A stretch of 64,000 nucleotides of DNA from Maritimibacter sp. 55A14 (GTDB lineage Bacteria; Pseudomonadota; Alphaproteobacteria; Rhodobacterales; Rhodobacteraceae). Where the stretch lies: positions 1 through 64,000 of the forward strand of contig NZ_QEYE01000015.1 in NCBI RefSeq assembly GCF_003122205.1. Reading direction: 5' to 3'. The notes under the pieces are model-generated. The model was given only the letters and a program-made list of their open reading frames with translations, had not been told where the DNA came from and made no database searches. The position numbers and the translations under genes were made by a program. Below, piece after piece: positions 9,635-19,388 of this stretch; within the stretch, counting starts at the first letter, position 1; each line of letters starts with the position of its first letter.

Positions 9635-10984
9635 ATGCGCCTGTCCCGTTACTTTCTGCCTGTCCTCAAGGAAAACCCCGCCGAGGCGCAGATCGTCAGC
9701 CACCGCCTGATGCTGCGCGCGGGCATGATCAAGCAGGCGGCCTCGGGCATCTATTCCTGGCTGCCGCTGGGCTACCGGGTGCTGCGCAATATCGAGCGGA
9801 TCGTGCATGAGGAACAGCAGCGCGCGGGCCATATCCCGATGCTCATGCCGACGCTGCAATCGGCCGATCTGTGGCGCGAGAGCGGGCGCTACGACGATTA
9901 CGGCGAGGAGATGCTGCGCGTCACCGACCGGCACGGGCGCGACATGCTCTACGGACCCACCAACGAGGAGCTGATCACCGACATCTTCCGCTCCCATGTC
10001 GGCAGCTACCGCGACCTGCCGCTGACGCTCTATCACATCCAGTGGAAATTCCGCGACGAGGTGCGCCCGCGTTTCGGCGTGATGCGCGGCCGCGAATTCT
10101 ACATGAAGGACGGCTACAATTTCGACCTGACCGAGGCCGACGCCAAACACGCCTATAACCGCCATCTGGTCAGCTACCTGCGCACCTATGAGCGCATGGG
10201 GCTCCAGGCGATCCCGATGAAGGCCGAGGGCGGGCCGATCGGGGGCGACTACACGCATGAATTCCTGGTGCTGGCGGAGACCGGCGAGTCCGGCGTCTTC
10301 TACGACAGCGAGATCACCGATCTCCGCTTCGGCCACCGCGAGATCGACTATGACGACGCCCCGGCCTGCCAGGCGGTGCTGGAGGAGTTCACCTCGCGCT
10401 ACGCGCGCACCGACGACACCCATGACGAGGCGGTGTTCAACGAGCGCGTGCCCGAAGCACGCCGCCGGCAGGCACGCGGGATCGAAGTGGGGCAGATTTT
10501 CTATTTCGGCACCAAGTATTCCGAGCCGATGGGCGCCACCGTGGCCGATAAGGACGGCAACCGCGTGCCGGTCCACATGGGCAGCCACGGCATCGGGGTC
10601 AGCCGTCTCACCGGCGCGATCATCGAGGCCAGCCACGACGACAAGGGCATCATCTGGCCCGAGGGTGTCACGCCCTTCCATTGCGGGATCGTCAACCTCA
10701 AGCAGGGGGACACCAAGGCCGACGCGGCCTGCGAGGCGCTCTATGCCTCTGTCGCGGCACTGGGGCTGGAGGCGCTCTATGACGACACCGAGGAACGCGC
10801 GGGCGCGAAATTCGCCACCCAGGACCTGATCGGTCTGCCGTGGCGGATCACGGTCGGCCCGCGGGGGCTTAAGAACGGCGTCGTTGAACTGACCAGCCGC
10901 CGGACCGGCGAGAGCGAGGAAATGCCGCCCGCGGCCGCCATCGAACGGATCGCGCAGGTATACGGCAAGGCGGCTTCTATCTGA
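9635..10984 (+). CDS. proS: prolyl-tRNA synthetase (short alphaproteobacterial type)
   Basis: 449 residues. A class II aminoacyl-tRNA synthetase charging tRNA-Pro. Motif 2 is in the [21 protein letters not shown] region and motif 3 in [14 protein letters not shown]; the anticodon-binding domain occupies roughly the last 100 residues. At 449 residues it lacks the roughly 180-residue INS editing domain found between motifs 2 and 3 in E. coli ProS, which is usual in alphaproteobacteria and means that Ala-tRNA-Pro must be cleared by a separate factor. The start [10 protein letters not shown] follows GAAGGA. Confidence 0.97.
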   Translation: MRLSRYFLPVLKENPAEAQIVSHRLMLRAGMIKQAASGIYSWLPLGYRVLRNIERIVHEEQQRAGHIPMLMPTLQSADLWRESGRYDDYGEEMLRVTDRHGRDMLYGPTNEELITDIFRSHVGSYRDLPLTLYHIQWKFRDEVRPRFGVMRGREFYMKDGYNFDLTEADAKHAYNRHLVSYLRTYERMGLQAIPMKAEGGPIGGDYTHEFLVLAETGESGVFYDSEITDLRFGHREIDYDDAPACQAVLEEFTSRYARTDDTHDEAVFNERVPEARRRQARGIEVGQIFYFGTKYSEPMGATVADKDGNRVPVHMGSHGIGVSRLTGAIIEASHDDKGIIWPEGVTPFHCGIVNLKQGDTKADAACEALYASVAALGLEALYDDTEERAGAKFATQDLIGLPWRITVGPRGLKNGVVELTSRRTGESEEMPPAAAIERIAQVYGKAASI

Positions 10985-11257
10985 TCCGCAACATATGGTC
11001 TTGGGCGGAGATACGTCTTTTGCCGCCCGCGCGGATCAAGGCCGCAGACCGCCCCGACGGGCTGGCGATATCGTGACGCCCGGTCAAAGCCTCGATCATT
11101 TTCGGATGCAACTGGGATAAAGCGCGCGGCTCAGGCGTTGGATCGCCATCCCGCGATCTGGCGACCGCTCGGCTCGTCTCCGGGCGGGCCAGTGCCCGAA
11201 AGAGCCGTCGACACTGGGCCTGCCTCTGGGGCGGGCTGCTCCCGGCGGATCGGCACG

Positions 11258-11422
11258 CTAGTGGCAGTGAACCCGGCCGGTACTCGTCTGCATGTGGCAG
11301 CATTGCCCCGGCGGCGAGCTTTTCCGGCATCCGCCGCCATGTCCTGCCTCGCGTGGCGCGTCCGTCTGGACACCTGCCGCAGGCAGCGCGGCCAATACGG
11401 CGCAGATCATGTATTTCAACAT
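11258..11422 (-). CDS. small secreted Cys/His-rich peptide (54 residues)
   Basis: This is a short frame in an otherwise gene-free stretch of about 600 bases between proS and lolC. Residues 1-17 (MLKYMICAVLAALPAAG) form a convincing signal peptide, and the mature part ends GCRKSSPPGQCCHMQTSTG followed by RVHCH, with four cysteines and three histidines close together, as in a metal- or disulfide-stabilised peptide. AAGGGA lies upstream at a slightly long distance. I cannot name a family. Length and composition alone could arise by chance at this GC, but a signal peptide joined to a compact Cys/His tail is unlikely to be random. The rest of 10985-11590 shows only long shadow frames. Confidence 0.45.
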   Translation of the reverse strand: MLKYMICAVLAALPAAGVQTDAPREAGHGGGCRKSSPPGQCCHMQTSTGRVHCH

Positions 11423-11460
11423 CGGGCGGGCCCCCCCATCCCTTGGCGACGCCGGGAAGC

Positions 11461-11485
11461 TTGACAGTTCGAAGCATTATGTCAA
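11461..11485. promoter_or_regulatory. inverted repeat TTGACA-N13-TGTCAA between the peptide gene and lolC
   Basis: A dyad with 6-base arms lies between the leftward small peptide gene (start 11422) and rightward lolC (start 11591). Each arm also reads as a -35 hexamer for one direction, but no matching -10 at 16-18 bases was found, so it could be an operator or chance. Confidence 0.25.
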
Positions 11486-11590
11486 TGACGCCGCCACGCG
11501 ATTTGCGGGCCGGCAGGGTCCCCCGCGAGACGCCCTTGACCCCGGTCGCTGCCCGGCGCAGTGTCCCGCAACTTTTCTTCGGGAGGTCCG

Positions 11591-12877
11591 ATGAGCGGCC
11601 GCACACGCCCCTTCGCGGGTTTCGAATGGATGATCGCCGCCCGTTACTTGCGGGCGCGCCGCGCCGAGGGCGGGGTCAGTGTGATGACCTGGATCAGCTT
11701 CATCGGCATTGCGCTGGCGGTCTTTGCGCTGATCGCCACGCTGGCGGTGCGCTCGGGCTTCCGGCATGAATTCGTGGCGACAATCCTGGGCGCGAATGCC
11801 CATGTCACGGTTTATTCCGCAACCCGCGTTACCGATACCGGCCAGGAGGTCCGCGTGCTGGAGGATTTCGACGCCGCCGCCGCGCGGGTCGCGGAACTGC
11901 CCGGCGTCACCCGCGTGGCGCCGCTGATCAAGGGACAGGTGATGGCGGCCAGCACCAGCCGCAACGCCGGGGTCGAGGTCTTCGGGATGCGCGCGGAGGA
12001 TTTGCGCACGCTGCCGCTGATCTCCGATCCGCCGGAATCAGCCGGCGATCTGGACCGCTATGGCGAGGGCATCGCCATCGGCTCGGGCGTGGCGCGCGAA
12101 CTTGGCGTCGGCGTGGGAGACCGGGTGCGGCTGATCTCGCCCAACGGGGTGAAGACGGCGTTTGGCACCTCGCCCCGCGTCAGCGCCTACGAGGTGGTCT
12201 ATATCTTCTCGGTCGGCCGCTACGACATCGACCGCACCCGCGTCTACATGCCCTTCTCCGAGGCGCAGAGCTACTTCAACCGCGAGGGCGTGGCCGACGA
12301 GCTGGAGGTGATGGTGGCCGACCCCGACCGTGTCGACGCGATGGCGCCGCAGCTTTTGCAGGCGGCGGGCGAACATGCGCTGGTCTGGACCTGGCGCGAC
12401 GCCTCGGGCGCCTTCCTGCGCGCGCTGGAGATGGAGGACAACGTGATGTTCATCATCCTGTCGATCCTGGTGCTGATCGCGGCGATGAACATCGTCTCGG
12501 GGCTCATCATGCTGGTGAAGAACAAGGGCCGCGACATCGGCATTCTGCGAACGATGGGCCTGACCGAGGGCGCGGTGCTGCGCGTATTCTTCATCTGCGG
12601 TGCGTCGGTGGGCGTGGCGGGCACGGTGCTGGGCGTCCTGCTGGGCTGCCTCTTCGCGATCTATATCGACCCGATCTTCAACGCCGTGAACTGGTTCGCC
12701 GGCGGCGGCGTCTGGGACCCGTCGGTGCGCTTCCTGTCACGCCTGCCCGCGCGGCTGGAATGGGGCGACGTGCTCTCGGCGGTGGCGCTGTCGCTGGGCC
12801 TGTCTTTCGGGGTGACGGTCTTTCCCGCGCGCCGGGCGGCGCGGATGAACCCGGTGGAGGCCCTGCGCTATGAATGA
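11591..12877 (+). CDS. lolC: lipoprotein-releasing ABC transporter permease LolC/LolE type
   Basis: 428 residues. Topology is typical: one N-terminal membrane helix ([19 protein letters not shown]), a periplasmic domain of about 220 residues, then three C-terminal helices (around [40 protein letters not shown] and [17 protein letters not shown]). With LolD it extracts mature lipoproteins from the inner membrane for transfer to LolA. Many alphaproteobacteria have a single LolC/E-like gene forming a homodimer, and no second permease is seen here. The start at 11591 follows GGGAGG by 4 bases; an upstream in-frame ATG at 11561 is less likely. It overlaps lolD by 8 bases. Confidence 0.95.
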   Translation: MSGRTRPFAGFEWMIAARYLRARRAEGGVSVMTWISFIGIALAVFALIATLAVRSGFRHEFVATILGANAHVTVYSATRVTDTGQEVRVLEDFDAAAARVAELPGVTRVAPLIKGQVMAASTSRNAGVEVFGMRAEDLRTLPLISDPPESAGDLDRYGEGIAIGSGVARELGVGVGDRVRLISPNGVKTAFGTSPRVSAYEVVYIFSVGRYDIDRTRVYMPFSEAQSYFNREGVADELEVMVADPDRVDAMAPQLLQAAGEHALVWTWRDASGAFLRALEMEDNVMFIILSILVLIAAMNIVSGLIMLVKNKGRDIGILRTMGLTEGAVLRVFFICGASVGVAGTVLGVLLGCLFAIYIDPIFNAVNWFAGGGVWDPSVRFLSRLPARLEWGDVLSAVALSLGLSFGVTVFPARRAARMNPVEALRYE

Positions 12878-13550
12878 CGCGCCGATGCTGCGGCTCGACG
12901 GGATCGGGAAGGTCTTCAACCGCGGCCTGCCGGGGGAGGTGCGCGTGCTCGATGGCGCGAGCCTCGACGTGGCCAAGGGCGAAGTCGTGGCGCTGGTCGC
13001 GCCGTCGGGCGCGGGCAAGTCAACGCTCCTGCATATCGCCGGGCTGCTCGACACCTGCGACCGGGGGCAGGTCGCCATCGGCGGGCAGGCGATGACGGGC
13101 ATGAACGATGCCGCGCGCACCCGCGTGCGCCGACAGGCGGTGGGCTTCATCTACCAGTTCCATCACCTGTTGCCCGAGTTCAGCGCGGCCGAGAATGTAA
13201 TGCTGCCGCAACTGGCCAACGGCGCCACGAAATCGGAGGCCGCAGCGCGCGCGGCGCGGCTGCTGGACCGCGTCGGTCTGGCGCCGCGCGCTGGCCACCG
13301 CCCGGCCGAGATGTCGGGCGGTGAGCAACAGCGCACCGCCTTTTGCCGGGCGCTGGCCAACAGCCCGCGCGTGCTGCTGGCGGACGAGCCCACGGGCAAC
13401 CTCGATCCGGCCACCTCGGATCAGGTCTTCGACGCGCTGATGGAACTGGTGCGCGAGACCGGGCTCTCGGCGCTGATCGCCACCCACAACGCCGATCTGG
13501 CGGCGCGCATGGACCGCGTCGTGCATCTGGAGGACGGGCGGGTCTTGTGA
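12870..13550 (+). CDS. lolD: lipoprotein-releasing ABC transporter ATPase
   Basis: 226 residues, a complete ABC ATPase: Walker [10 protein letters not shown] near residue 47, Q-loop in [20 protein letters not shown], signature [15 protein letters not shown], Walker [13 protein letters not shown], and a switch histidine in IATHNADLA. The first glycine of Walker A is alanine, a tolerated variation. It powers the LolC permease encoded immediately upstream, with which it overlaps by 8 bases (ATGAATGA), indicating translational coupling. The following gene is convergent and only 19 bases away. Confidence 0.96.
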   Translation: MNDAPMLRLDGIGKVFNRGLPGEVRVLDGASLDVAKGEVVALVAPSGAGKSTLLHIAGLLDTCDRGQVAIGGQAMTGMNDAARTRVRRQAVGFIYQFHHLLPEFSAAENVMLPQLANGATKSEAAARAARLLDRVGLAPRAGHRPAEMSGGEQQRTAFCRALANSPRVLLADEPTGNLDPATSDQVFDALMELVRETGLSALIATHNADLAARMDRVVHLEDGRVL

Positions 13551-13569
13551 CGCACCACGCCCGCGCGCG

Positions 13570-14379
13570 TCAATGCGCCGAGGCCACCACCGCGTCCAGG
13601 ATCGACCGGCCGCCATCCACCCGCAACACCTCGCCGGTGATGAAGCACGCGCTGTCGGAGGCCAGGAACTGCGCGGCCTCCGCGACCTCGCTGGCCGGGG
13701 CGATCCGCCCCAACGGGGTCGCGTCGCAGATCGCGTCGCGCAATCCCTTGTCGTCCTTCAGCGCCTTTTGCAGGCTGGCGCTCATCACCGAGCCGAAGGC
13801 GATCGCATTGACGCGGATGCGGTGCGGGGCCAGCGCCACGGCGAGTGAGCGCGTGGTCTGGTCCAGCGCCGCGCAACTGACGGAATAGGCCATCAGGTCT
13901 GGCCGGGTGCGCTGCCCCGCGACCGAGGAGAGGTTGACGATCGCGCCCACGCTGCCCTCGGTCTCGCCGGCTTCTTCGGCCTGCTGGATCATCCGTTCCG
14001 CCACCAGTTGCGAGAGCCGCAGGTTTGACAAGAGGTTCTGTTGCAGGAGGATGTCCATCGACTCGTCATTGCGGTCGAGCGGATCGGAGAACAACACCTG
14101 CCGGCTGCCGTTCACCAGGATGTCCACATGCTCGAACGCGTCGATCGTGGCCGAAAGCAGATTGGCCTGGGTCAGCTTCTCGCGGATGTCCCCGGCGAAG
14201 TAGCGCGCGGTGGAGGCGTCGGCGTCGGATTTGCCGATCTCGTCGCGCAGGCGCTCCTCGTCCATGTCGGCGAACATGACGTTGGCCCCGGCGTCGAGGA
14301 ACTTGCGGGCGATGGCCAGGCCCACGCCATTGGCGGCCCCGGTTACGATGGCCGTCTTTCCGGCGATGGAGAAGGACAT
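13570..14379 (-). CDS. SDR-family protein lacking the canonical catalytic lysine
   Basis: 269 residues with a Rossmann fold: the dinucleotide motif TGAANGVG is at 13-20 and the C-terminal GEVLRVDGG is normal for the classical short-chain dehydrogenase/reductase family. The catalytic serine (NLSSVAG, 149-155) and tyrosine (Y165) are present, but the YxxxK lysine is replaced by cysteine (YSVSC, 165-169) and the structural NNAG motif reads NGSR (90-93). It is therefore either an unusual oxidoreductase or a binding/regulatory SDR. It follows the RsmC-like gene after 4 bases on the same strand, so the two are likely co-transcribed. Confidence 0.85.
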   Translation of the reverse strand: MSFSIAGKTAIVTGAANGVGLAIARKFLDAGANVMFADMDEERLRDEIGKSDADASTARYFAGDIREKLTQANLLSATIDAFEHVDILVNGSRQVLFSDPLDRNDESMDILLQQNLLSNLRLSQLVAERMIQQAEEAGETEGSVGAIVNLSSVAGQRTRPDLMAYSVSCAALDQTTRSLAVALAPHRIRVNAIAFGSVMSASLQKALKDDKGLRDAICDATPLGRIAPASEVAEAAQFLASDSACFITGEVLRVDGGRSILDAVVASAH

Positions 14380-14383
14380 GGGA

Positions 14384-15442
14384 TCAGGCTCCTGCTTTGT
14401 GTCCGCGGGGCGAGCTTACGGGCTTGCCGGCGCCCGCGCGAGAGGCGGATTTCGGGCGCCCGGCCTGGAGGATCTTGAAGGCGGGCGTTTCCCGCAGCGT
14501 GGCGAGTTCGGAAAAGCACTCGGCCAGCGTGCGCTCATAGGGCAACTGGCGGTTGGCGACCATCAGGAAGCGTCCGCCGGGGCGCAGCACGGCGGCGGCG
14601 GTCCGGATGAAGGCCTGACCCAGCCCCGGATCGGCGGCGCGGCCCTGGTGGAAGGGCGGATTGGAGATCACCCAGTCATAGGTAGCGCCGGTCCGCCACC
14701 CTGCCACGTCTTCCCAGAGAAACCGCGCGCGGGCGTCGCTGACGTTGCGGCGCGCGGCCTCCAGCGCGTCGTGCTCGCCCTCCACCAGGTCGAGCCCGGT
14801 AACCCCCGGATGGGCCAGCACGGCGGGCGCCAGCGCGCCCCAGCCCGCGCCCAGATCGGCCACAAGGCCCTTGAGCGATTGCGGCAGGCACTCGGCCAGC
14901 AAGGCGCTGCCCGCGTCGAGCCTGCCGGCCGAGAAGACGCCAGCCTGCGTCACCGCGCCGTCCGCGCCCGCGGTGGGTGCCGCGGCCGTGGCCCAGTCGG
15001 CGACCGCACCGGGCAGGGCGGCGGGGCGGGTCAGAACAAAGAGCTTGCCATGCGCCTTGGCGACCACGGCGGTCTCGCCCAGCGCGCGCTTGCAGGTCTT
15101 GAGCAAACTGTCGATCCCGTCGGTCTTCTGCCCGTCCACCGCGATGGGCGCATCGGCGGGCACCAGATGCAGCGCCGTGGCGATCAACCCCAGCGTCTGG
15201 GGCTTGGACCGGGTCGCGGCGACCAGCGCTGCGGCGTAAGGCCCCTCGGGCGCCACGGCACAATCGAAGCGGCGCGCCAGCGCGTCGAAATGCGGGCGGA
15301 AGCCCTGCACCACATGTAGCCGCTCGGCCGGAAGCGCCGAGAGGTCATGGTCGGGCCGCACGCGCAGCGCCGCAATGCGCCCTGCCGGTGGCACCGGGAA
15401 TGTGCCGGTTTCCACGGCGAGGCTGATTCGGGAGGCTGTCAT
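14384..15442 (-). CDS. class I SAM methyltransferase, RsmC-like (16S rRNA guanine-N2)
   Basis: 352 residues in two methyltransferase-like halves, as in RsmC: a divergent N-terminal half and a C-terminal half with the SAM motif LVADLGAGWGALAPA (about 190-204) and the catalytic NPPFHQG near 260, typical of N6-adenine or N2-guanine methylation of nucleic acids. The likely reaction is modification of G1207 in 16S rRNA, though RlmG-type activity cannot be excluded. A basic tail (RPKSASRAGAGK...GHKAGA) could contact RNA. The SDR gene follows after 4 bases. Confidence 0.85.
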   Translation of the reverse strand: MTASRISLAVETGTFPVPPAGRIAALRVRPDHDLSALPAERLHVVQGFRPHFDALARRFDCAVAPEGPYAAALVAATRSKPQTLGLIATALHLVPADAPIAVDGQKTDGIDSLLKTCKRALGETAVVAKAHGKLFVLTRPAALPGAVADWATAAAPTAGADGAVTQAGVFSAGRLDAGSALLAECLPQSLKGLVADLGAGWGALAPAVLAHPGVTGLDLVEGEHDALEAARRNVSDARARFLWEDVAGWRTGATYDWVISNPPFHQGRAADPGLGQAFIRTAAAVLRPGGRFLMVANRQLPYERTLAECFSELATLRETPAFKILQAGRPKSASRAGAGKPVSSPRGHKAGA

Positions 15443-15463
15443 GGCCGGACGGCGCGGCGGCGC

Positions 15464-15805
15464 CTATTCCTTCTCCATCGTGCATTGCAGCGGATGCTGG
15501 TTGCGGCGTGCGAAATCCATCACCTGTGCCACCTTGGTCTCGGCGATCTCGTAGGAGAACACGCCGACCACCGCCACGCCCTTCTTATGGACGGTGAGCA
15601 TGATCTCGACCGATTGCGCGTGGTTCAGGCCGAAGAAGCGTTCGAGCACATGCACAACGAACTCCATCGGCGTGTAGTCGTCGTTGAGCAGCAGAACCTT
15701 GTAGAGCGGCGGACGCTGGGTCTTCGGCTTGGTCTTGGTGATGACGGCCGATTCGCTGTCGCCGTCGCCGTCTTTGTCAGACATCAGGATCGGGGACAGT
15801 TTCAC
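15464..15805 (-). CDS. clpS: ATP-dependent Clp protease adaptor ClpS
   Basis: 113 residues with the chosen start. ClpS delivers N-degron substrates to ClpAP. The folded core is complete: [20 protein letters not shown] binds N-terminal bulky residues, and [20 protein letters not shown] follows. The N-terminal tail is acidic and flexible as usual. GTG at 15805 is preferred because GGAGAA sits 6 bases upstream; ATG at 15784 (MSDKDGDGD) gives a 106-residue protein but has no clear ribosome site. The gene lies just after the RsmC-like gene start in the same orientation and stands divergent from the HAD gene. Confidence 0.95.
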   Translation of the reverse strand: MKLSPILMSDKDGDGDSESAVITKTKPKTQRPPLYKVLLLNDDYTPMEFVVHVLERFFGLNHAQSVEIMLTVHKKGVAVVGVFSYEIAETKVAQVMDFARRNQHPLQCTMEKE

Positions 15806-15903
15806 GCTGAGTTCTCCGTGGTAAAGGCTGCGAGTCACAAGGCCACTATATATTCTCGGGGAAATCCCTGAAAAGGGGCAGTGAAAGATTAGCCGGAGGT
15901 CCG

Positions 15904-16617
15904 ATGCCCGCCCTCACCACGATCGGCTTCGACGCCGATGACACGCTTTGGCATAACGAGCGGTTCTTCCGCATGACGCAGGACCGCTTTCGCGCGCTGC
16001 TGGCAGATTTCGCCGCACCCGAGGATCTCGACGCGCGGCTCCTGGCGGCGGAGCGGCGCAACCTCGGCCATTACGGCTTCGGGGTGAAGGGTTTCACGCT
16101 TTCCATGATCGAGACCGCGGTCGAGGTGACCGAGGATCGCGTGCCCGCCGCAGTGATCCGCGAGATCATGTATTCCGGGCGCGAGATGCTGCGCCACCCG
16201 ATCGAGCTTCTGCCCCACGCGGCAGAGGCCGTCGCGGCGCTGGCGGGCGAATTTCGGCTGGTGCTCATCACCAAGGGTGATCTTCTGGACCAGGAGCGCA
16301 AGCTCGCTCAGTCGGGGCTGGGGGAGATGTTCGATGCCGTCGAGATCGTGTCGGAGAAGACTGCCGGGACCTATACTCGCGCCTTCGCTACGCATGGCGA
16401 CGGCGCGGAGCGTGCGATGATGGTGGGCAACTCGCTGCGCTCGGACGTGGTTCCGGCGATCGCGGCGGGATCCTGGGGCGTTCATATCCCGCATGAGATG
16501 ACATGGGAGCTGGAGCACGATGAGCCGCCGCATGGCGCGCCGCGCTTCCGGGAACTCGGCGATCTGGGCGACTTGCCCGAACTGATCGGAACGCTCACCG
16601 GCCGATCGCCCATCTAG
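15904..16617 (+). CDS. HAD-superfamily hydrolase
   Basis: 237 residues. HAD motif I is [11 protein letters not shown] at the N-terminus (nucleophile D10), motif II is LVLITKGD near 120, and motif III/IV is [17 protein letters not shown] near 180-195. A helical cap of the C1 type lies between motifs I and II. Such proteins are phosphatases or related hydrolases; the substrate cannot be predicted. GGAGGT precedes the start. It is divergent from clpS and followed by a gap of 180 bases containing the likely promoter of the carboxypeptidase gene. Confidence 0.88.
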   Translation: MPALTTIGFDADDTLWHNERFFRMTQDRFRALLADFAAPEDLDARLLAAERRNLGHYGFGVKGFTLSMIETAVEVTEDRVPAAVIREIMYSGREMLRHPIELLPHAAEAVAALAGEFRLVLITKGDLLDQERKLAQSGLGEMFDAVEIVSEKTAGTYTRAFATHGDGAERAMMVGNSLRSDVVPAIAAGSWGVHIPHEMTWELEHDEPPHGAPRFRELGDLGDLPELIGTLTGRSPI

Positions 16618-16797
16618 AGGTGACGCGGCCGGGAGTGCCCAGATATTGAAGTTGGGTGAGCGTTGGGTCAAAACCCATTGAAATTTAATATTTTCGCCCC
16701 TCTCTTCCTGTGCTAGTGTAATTTCAAATCAATGCGCCCACCGCGGCAAACGCGGGGGCCGAGGCAGGAACGAGCAGGTGCCTTGAAAAATCGGTGT

Positions 16798-18366
16798 ATG
16801 CAGATTGCCCGTTGCGGGCTGATGGTCGTTGCGTTCTGCGTGGCGGCCGCGTCGTCACAGGCCGCACCCTATGCGGCAATTGTCATGGATGCGCGCAGCG
16901 GCGAGGTGCTCCATTCCCGCAATGCCGATACGCGGCTGCATCCGGCGTCGCTGACCAAGATGATGACGCTTTACGTGGTGTTCGAGGCAATCCGCAACGG
17001 CGAGATCACGCTCGACACGGAGGTGACGATCTCCCGCAAGGCCGCGGCCGAGCCGCCCTCGAAACTGGGTCTGCGCGCCGGGCAGAAAATCAAGCTGCGC
17101 TACCTGATCCGCGCGGCCTCGGTGAAATCCGCGAATGACGCCGCTACGGCGCTGGGCGAGGCCATCGAGGGCAGCGAGGCGGCCTTCGCGCGGCGCATGA
17201 ACCGCACCGCGAAGGCGCTGGGAATGACGCGCACCACCTTCAAAAACGCCCACGGGCTGACCGAATCCGGGCATCTCTCCACTGCACGCGACATGACGAT
17301 CATGGGCCGCAGCCTGTTCTACCATTACCCGGAATACTACAATCTCTTTTCACGCCATTCGACCCATGCCGGGTTGAAGACCGTCTACAACACCAACCGC
17401 CGTTTTCTGGCCGCATATCGTGGCGCCGACGGGATCAAGACCGGATATACGCGCGCGGCGGGCTTCAACCTGGTCTCCTCGGCCGAACGCGGCGGCGAGC
17501 GGATCATCGCCACGGTCTTCGGGGGACGCTCCACCGCCGACCGCAATGCGCGGGTGGCGGAGTTGCTGGACATGGGCTTCAAGCGCGCGCCAACGCGCGT
17601 CGCCGTGCGCGAGCCCGCGCGGCCCTCCTATTCCGGCAGTGGCACCCGGTACGCGCTGGCCGTCCCCCAGAGCCGCCGTCCCGCGCCGCGTCCGGTGGCA
17701 CCCTCGGCGGTGCTGGCGGCGATGCAGAGCGATATCGAGAGGGCCGTGGCCGAGGCCGCAGCCGCACCGGCGCCCGCCGCGGTGGCGCAGGCGGCCGAAT
17801 CCGACGCGCGGCCCGAAAGCGTGGTCGCCGAGGTGGAAGCGGTCGTGCAGGTCGAGGTGGCCGAAGCGGCACCTTCCGATCCGGCGCCGGAACCGCGTCC
17901 GTCGGACACGGCCTCGACGCAGGACGCGCCGCTGGTGGTCGTGCAAGCCGCCACGAAAAACTCGCCCAGCCCCGCGCCGCGGCCGCAGCGGATCGCCAGT
18001 GCCGAGCCGGTGGAGGCCCAGGGCAGCGCGCAGCCGCAGCCGGTCGCCCGGCCGGAGGAAGAGGCGCTCGTCCAACAGGCCGCGCTCGCCGAGCCCGAGC
18101 AGGAGGTTGTTACCCGCGCTTCGTCCTCCGGCGGGCGGCTCTGGGCGATCAACCTGGGCGAGCAGCCCTCGCGCTACCATGCCGAGAAACTGCTGCTGAA
18201 GACGGCGCTTCAGGAACTCGACACGCTCGACGAGGCGCTGCGCAAGGTCGTCAAGCGGCCCGGCGGCTACGAGGCGCGTTTCGTAGGGCTGAGCCAGACC
18301 GAGGCCGAATATGCCTGCGCGCGGCTCTCGGCGCGTAGCGTGAGTTGCAGCACCGACGGGCCCTGA
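16798..18366 (+). CDS. D-alanyl-D-alanine carboxypeptidase with C-terminal SPOR domain
   Basis: 522 residues. A signal peptide (MQIARCGLMVVAFCVAAASSQA) leads into a penicillin-binding S11 peptidase domain with all three motifs: SxxK in PASLTKMM, SxN in SVKSANDAA, and KTG in DGIKTGYT. A long Ala/Pro-rich linker (about 270-430) joins it to a C-terminal SPOR domain (about 440-520), which binds glycan strands without stem peptides at the septum. The predicted role is periplasmic trimming of peptidoglycan pentapeptides, recruited to division sites. ATG 16798 is chosen; TTG 16783 (LKNRCMQIA) with GCAGG upstream is an alternative. The domain order is typical of Rhodobacteraceae. Confidence 0.93.
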   Translation: MQIARCGLMVVAFCVAAASSQAAPYAAIVMDARSGEVLHSRNADTRLHPASLTKMMTLYVVFEAIRNGEITLDTEVTISRKAAAEPPSKLGLRAGQKIKLRYLIRAASVKSANDAATALGEAIEGSEAAFARRMNRTAKALGMTRTTFKNAHGLTESGHLSTARDMTIMGRSLFYHYPEYYNLFSRHSTHAGLKTVYNTNRRFLAAYRGADGIKTGYTRAAGFNLVSSAERGGERIIATVFGGRSTADRNARVAELLDMGFKRAPTRVAVREPARPSYSGSGTRYALAVPQSRRPAPRPVAPSAVLAAMQSDIERAVAEAAAAPAPAAVAQAAESDARPESVVAEVEAVVQVEVAEAAPSDPAPEPRPSDTASTQDAPLVVVQAATKNSPSPAPRPQRIASAEPVEAQGSAQPQPVARPEEEALVQQAALAEPEQEVVTRASSSGGRLWAINLGEQPSRYHAEKLLLKTALQELDTLDEALRKVVKRPGGYEARFVGLSQTEAEYACARLSARSVSCSTDGP

Positions 18367-18382
18367 GCCGCCGAGCCCGCCC

Positions 18383-19384
18383 TCAGTTCTCGGAAAACCG
18401 CGCCTGCCAGCACGGCACGGTATCGCCTGGCGCGGGCCGGGCTGCGTGAACCCCGCGCGCGATCGCCCGAGTCAGGCAGAGCGCCGCCGCATGGCCGAGC
18501 CGCAGCGTATCGCCGGCGGGATCGCCCAGCGCCCGCGCCCCCGTCGCCGCCACGAAGACCAGATCGCCGTCGAAGGGCGTGTGACTGGGCACAATCGCGC
18601 GCGACATGCCGTCATGGGCGGCGATGGCCAGGCGCGTGGCCTCGGCCTTGCGCAGCGCGGCATCGGTGGCCACGATGGCAATGGTCGTGTTGCCGCCCGC
18701 CGCACCCGGTCCGGGCAGCGCGGGTTCGGCAAAGGGATTCCAGCTTGGCGCGGGGCCCAGGCCGCCGAATTCCGTGCCCATCTCGAAAGGCGCGGCCCAG
18801 AAATTGCGCTGCCCCTGCTGCACCACCGAGCCCAGCGCGTTGACCGCCACCAGCGCGCCCACGGTGTGGCCGCTCTCCAGCACCACCGACGCCGAGCCGA
18901 GCCCGCCCTTCAGATCGAGCGTCGTGGCCCCCAGCCCGGCGCCGGCACTGCCGATCTCGAAGGTCTCCGCGGCGGCCTCGAGCGCGGCGGCGCCCAGCGC
19001 CTTGTAGGGGTTCTCCGTCCAGTTCTTGTCGCCGCCATTGAGTAGGTCGAAAAGGATCGCGCCGGGTACGATGGGCACCCGCGCCGCACCCACGGGGAAG
19101 CCCCGTCCCTGTGCGGCCAGCGCGTCGGCTACGCCCGAAGCCGCGTCGAGCCCGAAGGCCGAGCCCCCGGCCAGCACCAGCGCGTCGGCCTTCTGCACCA
19201 GCCGGTCGGGAGCAAGGAGATCCGTCTCCCGCGTGCCGGGCGCCCCGCCCATCACATGCACGGCGGCGGTGAAGGGCGCGTCGCCCACCAGCACGCTGAC
19301 CCCGGATTTGAGCCGCTCGGATCCCGCGTTGCCGACCTTCAGGCCGGGCACGTCGGTAATCAGGTTGCGCTGTCCGGGGCGCAT
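18383..19384 (-). CDS. P1-family (DmpA-type, S58) peptidase
   Basis: 333 residues of the Ntn-like self-processing peptidase family. The presumed autocleavage and nucleophile site is the GGNTTIAIVATDAAL segment about two thirds along, where cleavage between Asn and Thr would give an alpha and a beta chain. The N-terminal NLITDVPGLKVGNA and central ADALVLAGGSAFGLDAASGV match the DmpA/aminopeptidase P1 pattern. Relatives are L-aminopeptidase/D-esterases or beta-peptidyl aminopeptidases. No signal peptide is visible, so it is likely cytoplasmic. It ends 17 bases from the convergent carboxypeptidase gene and follows the cupin gene by 4 bases in one leftward operon. Confidence 0.9.
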   Translation of the reverse strand: MRPGQRNLITDVPGLKVGNAGSERLKSGVSVLVGDAPFTAAVHVMGGAPGTRETDLLAPDRLVQKADALVLAGGSAFGLDAASGVADALAAQGRGFPVGAARVPIVPGAILFDLLNGGDKNWTENPYKALGAAALEAAAETFEIGSAGAGLGATTLDLKGGLGSASVVLESGHTVGALVAVNALGSVVQQGQRNFWAAPFEMGTEFGGLGPAPSWNPFAEPALPGPGAAGGNTTIAIVATDAALRKAEATRLAIAAHDGMSRAIVPSHTPFDGDLVFVAATGARALGDPAGDTLRLGHAAALCLTRAIARGVHAARPAPGDTVPCWQARFSEN

Positions 19385-19388
19385 CGGT

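Noticed and set aside
10977-11606. 209-residue minus-strand ORF spanning the proS-lolC gap
   Set aside because: Composition is Arg/Gly/Pro-rich shadow type, it has no recognisable domain or good ribosome site, and it overlaps both the end of proS and the start of lolC. The short peptide frame at 11258-11422 is a better candidate.
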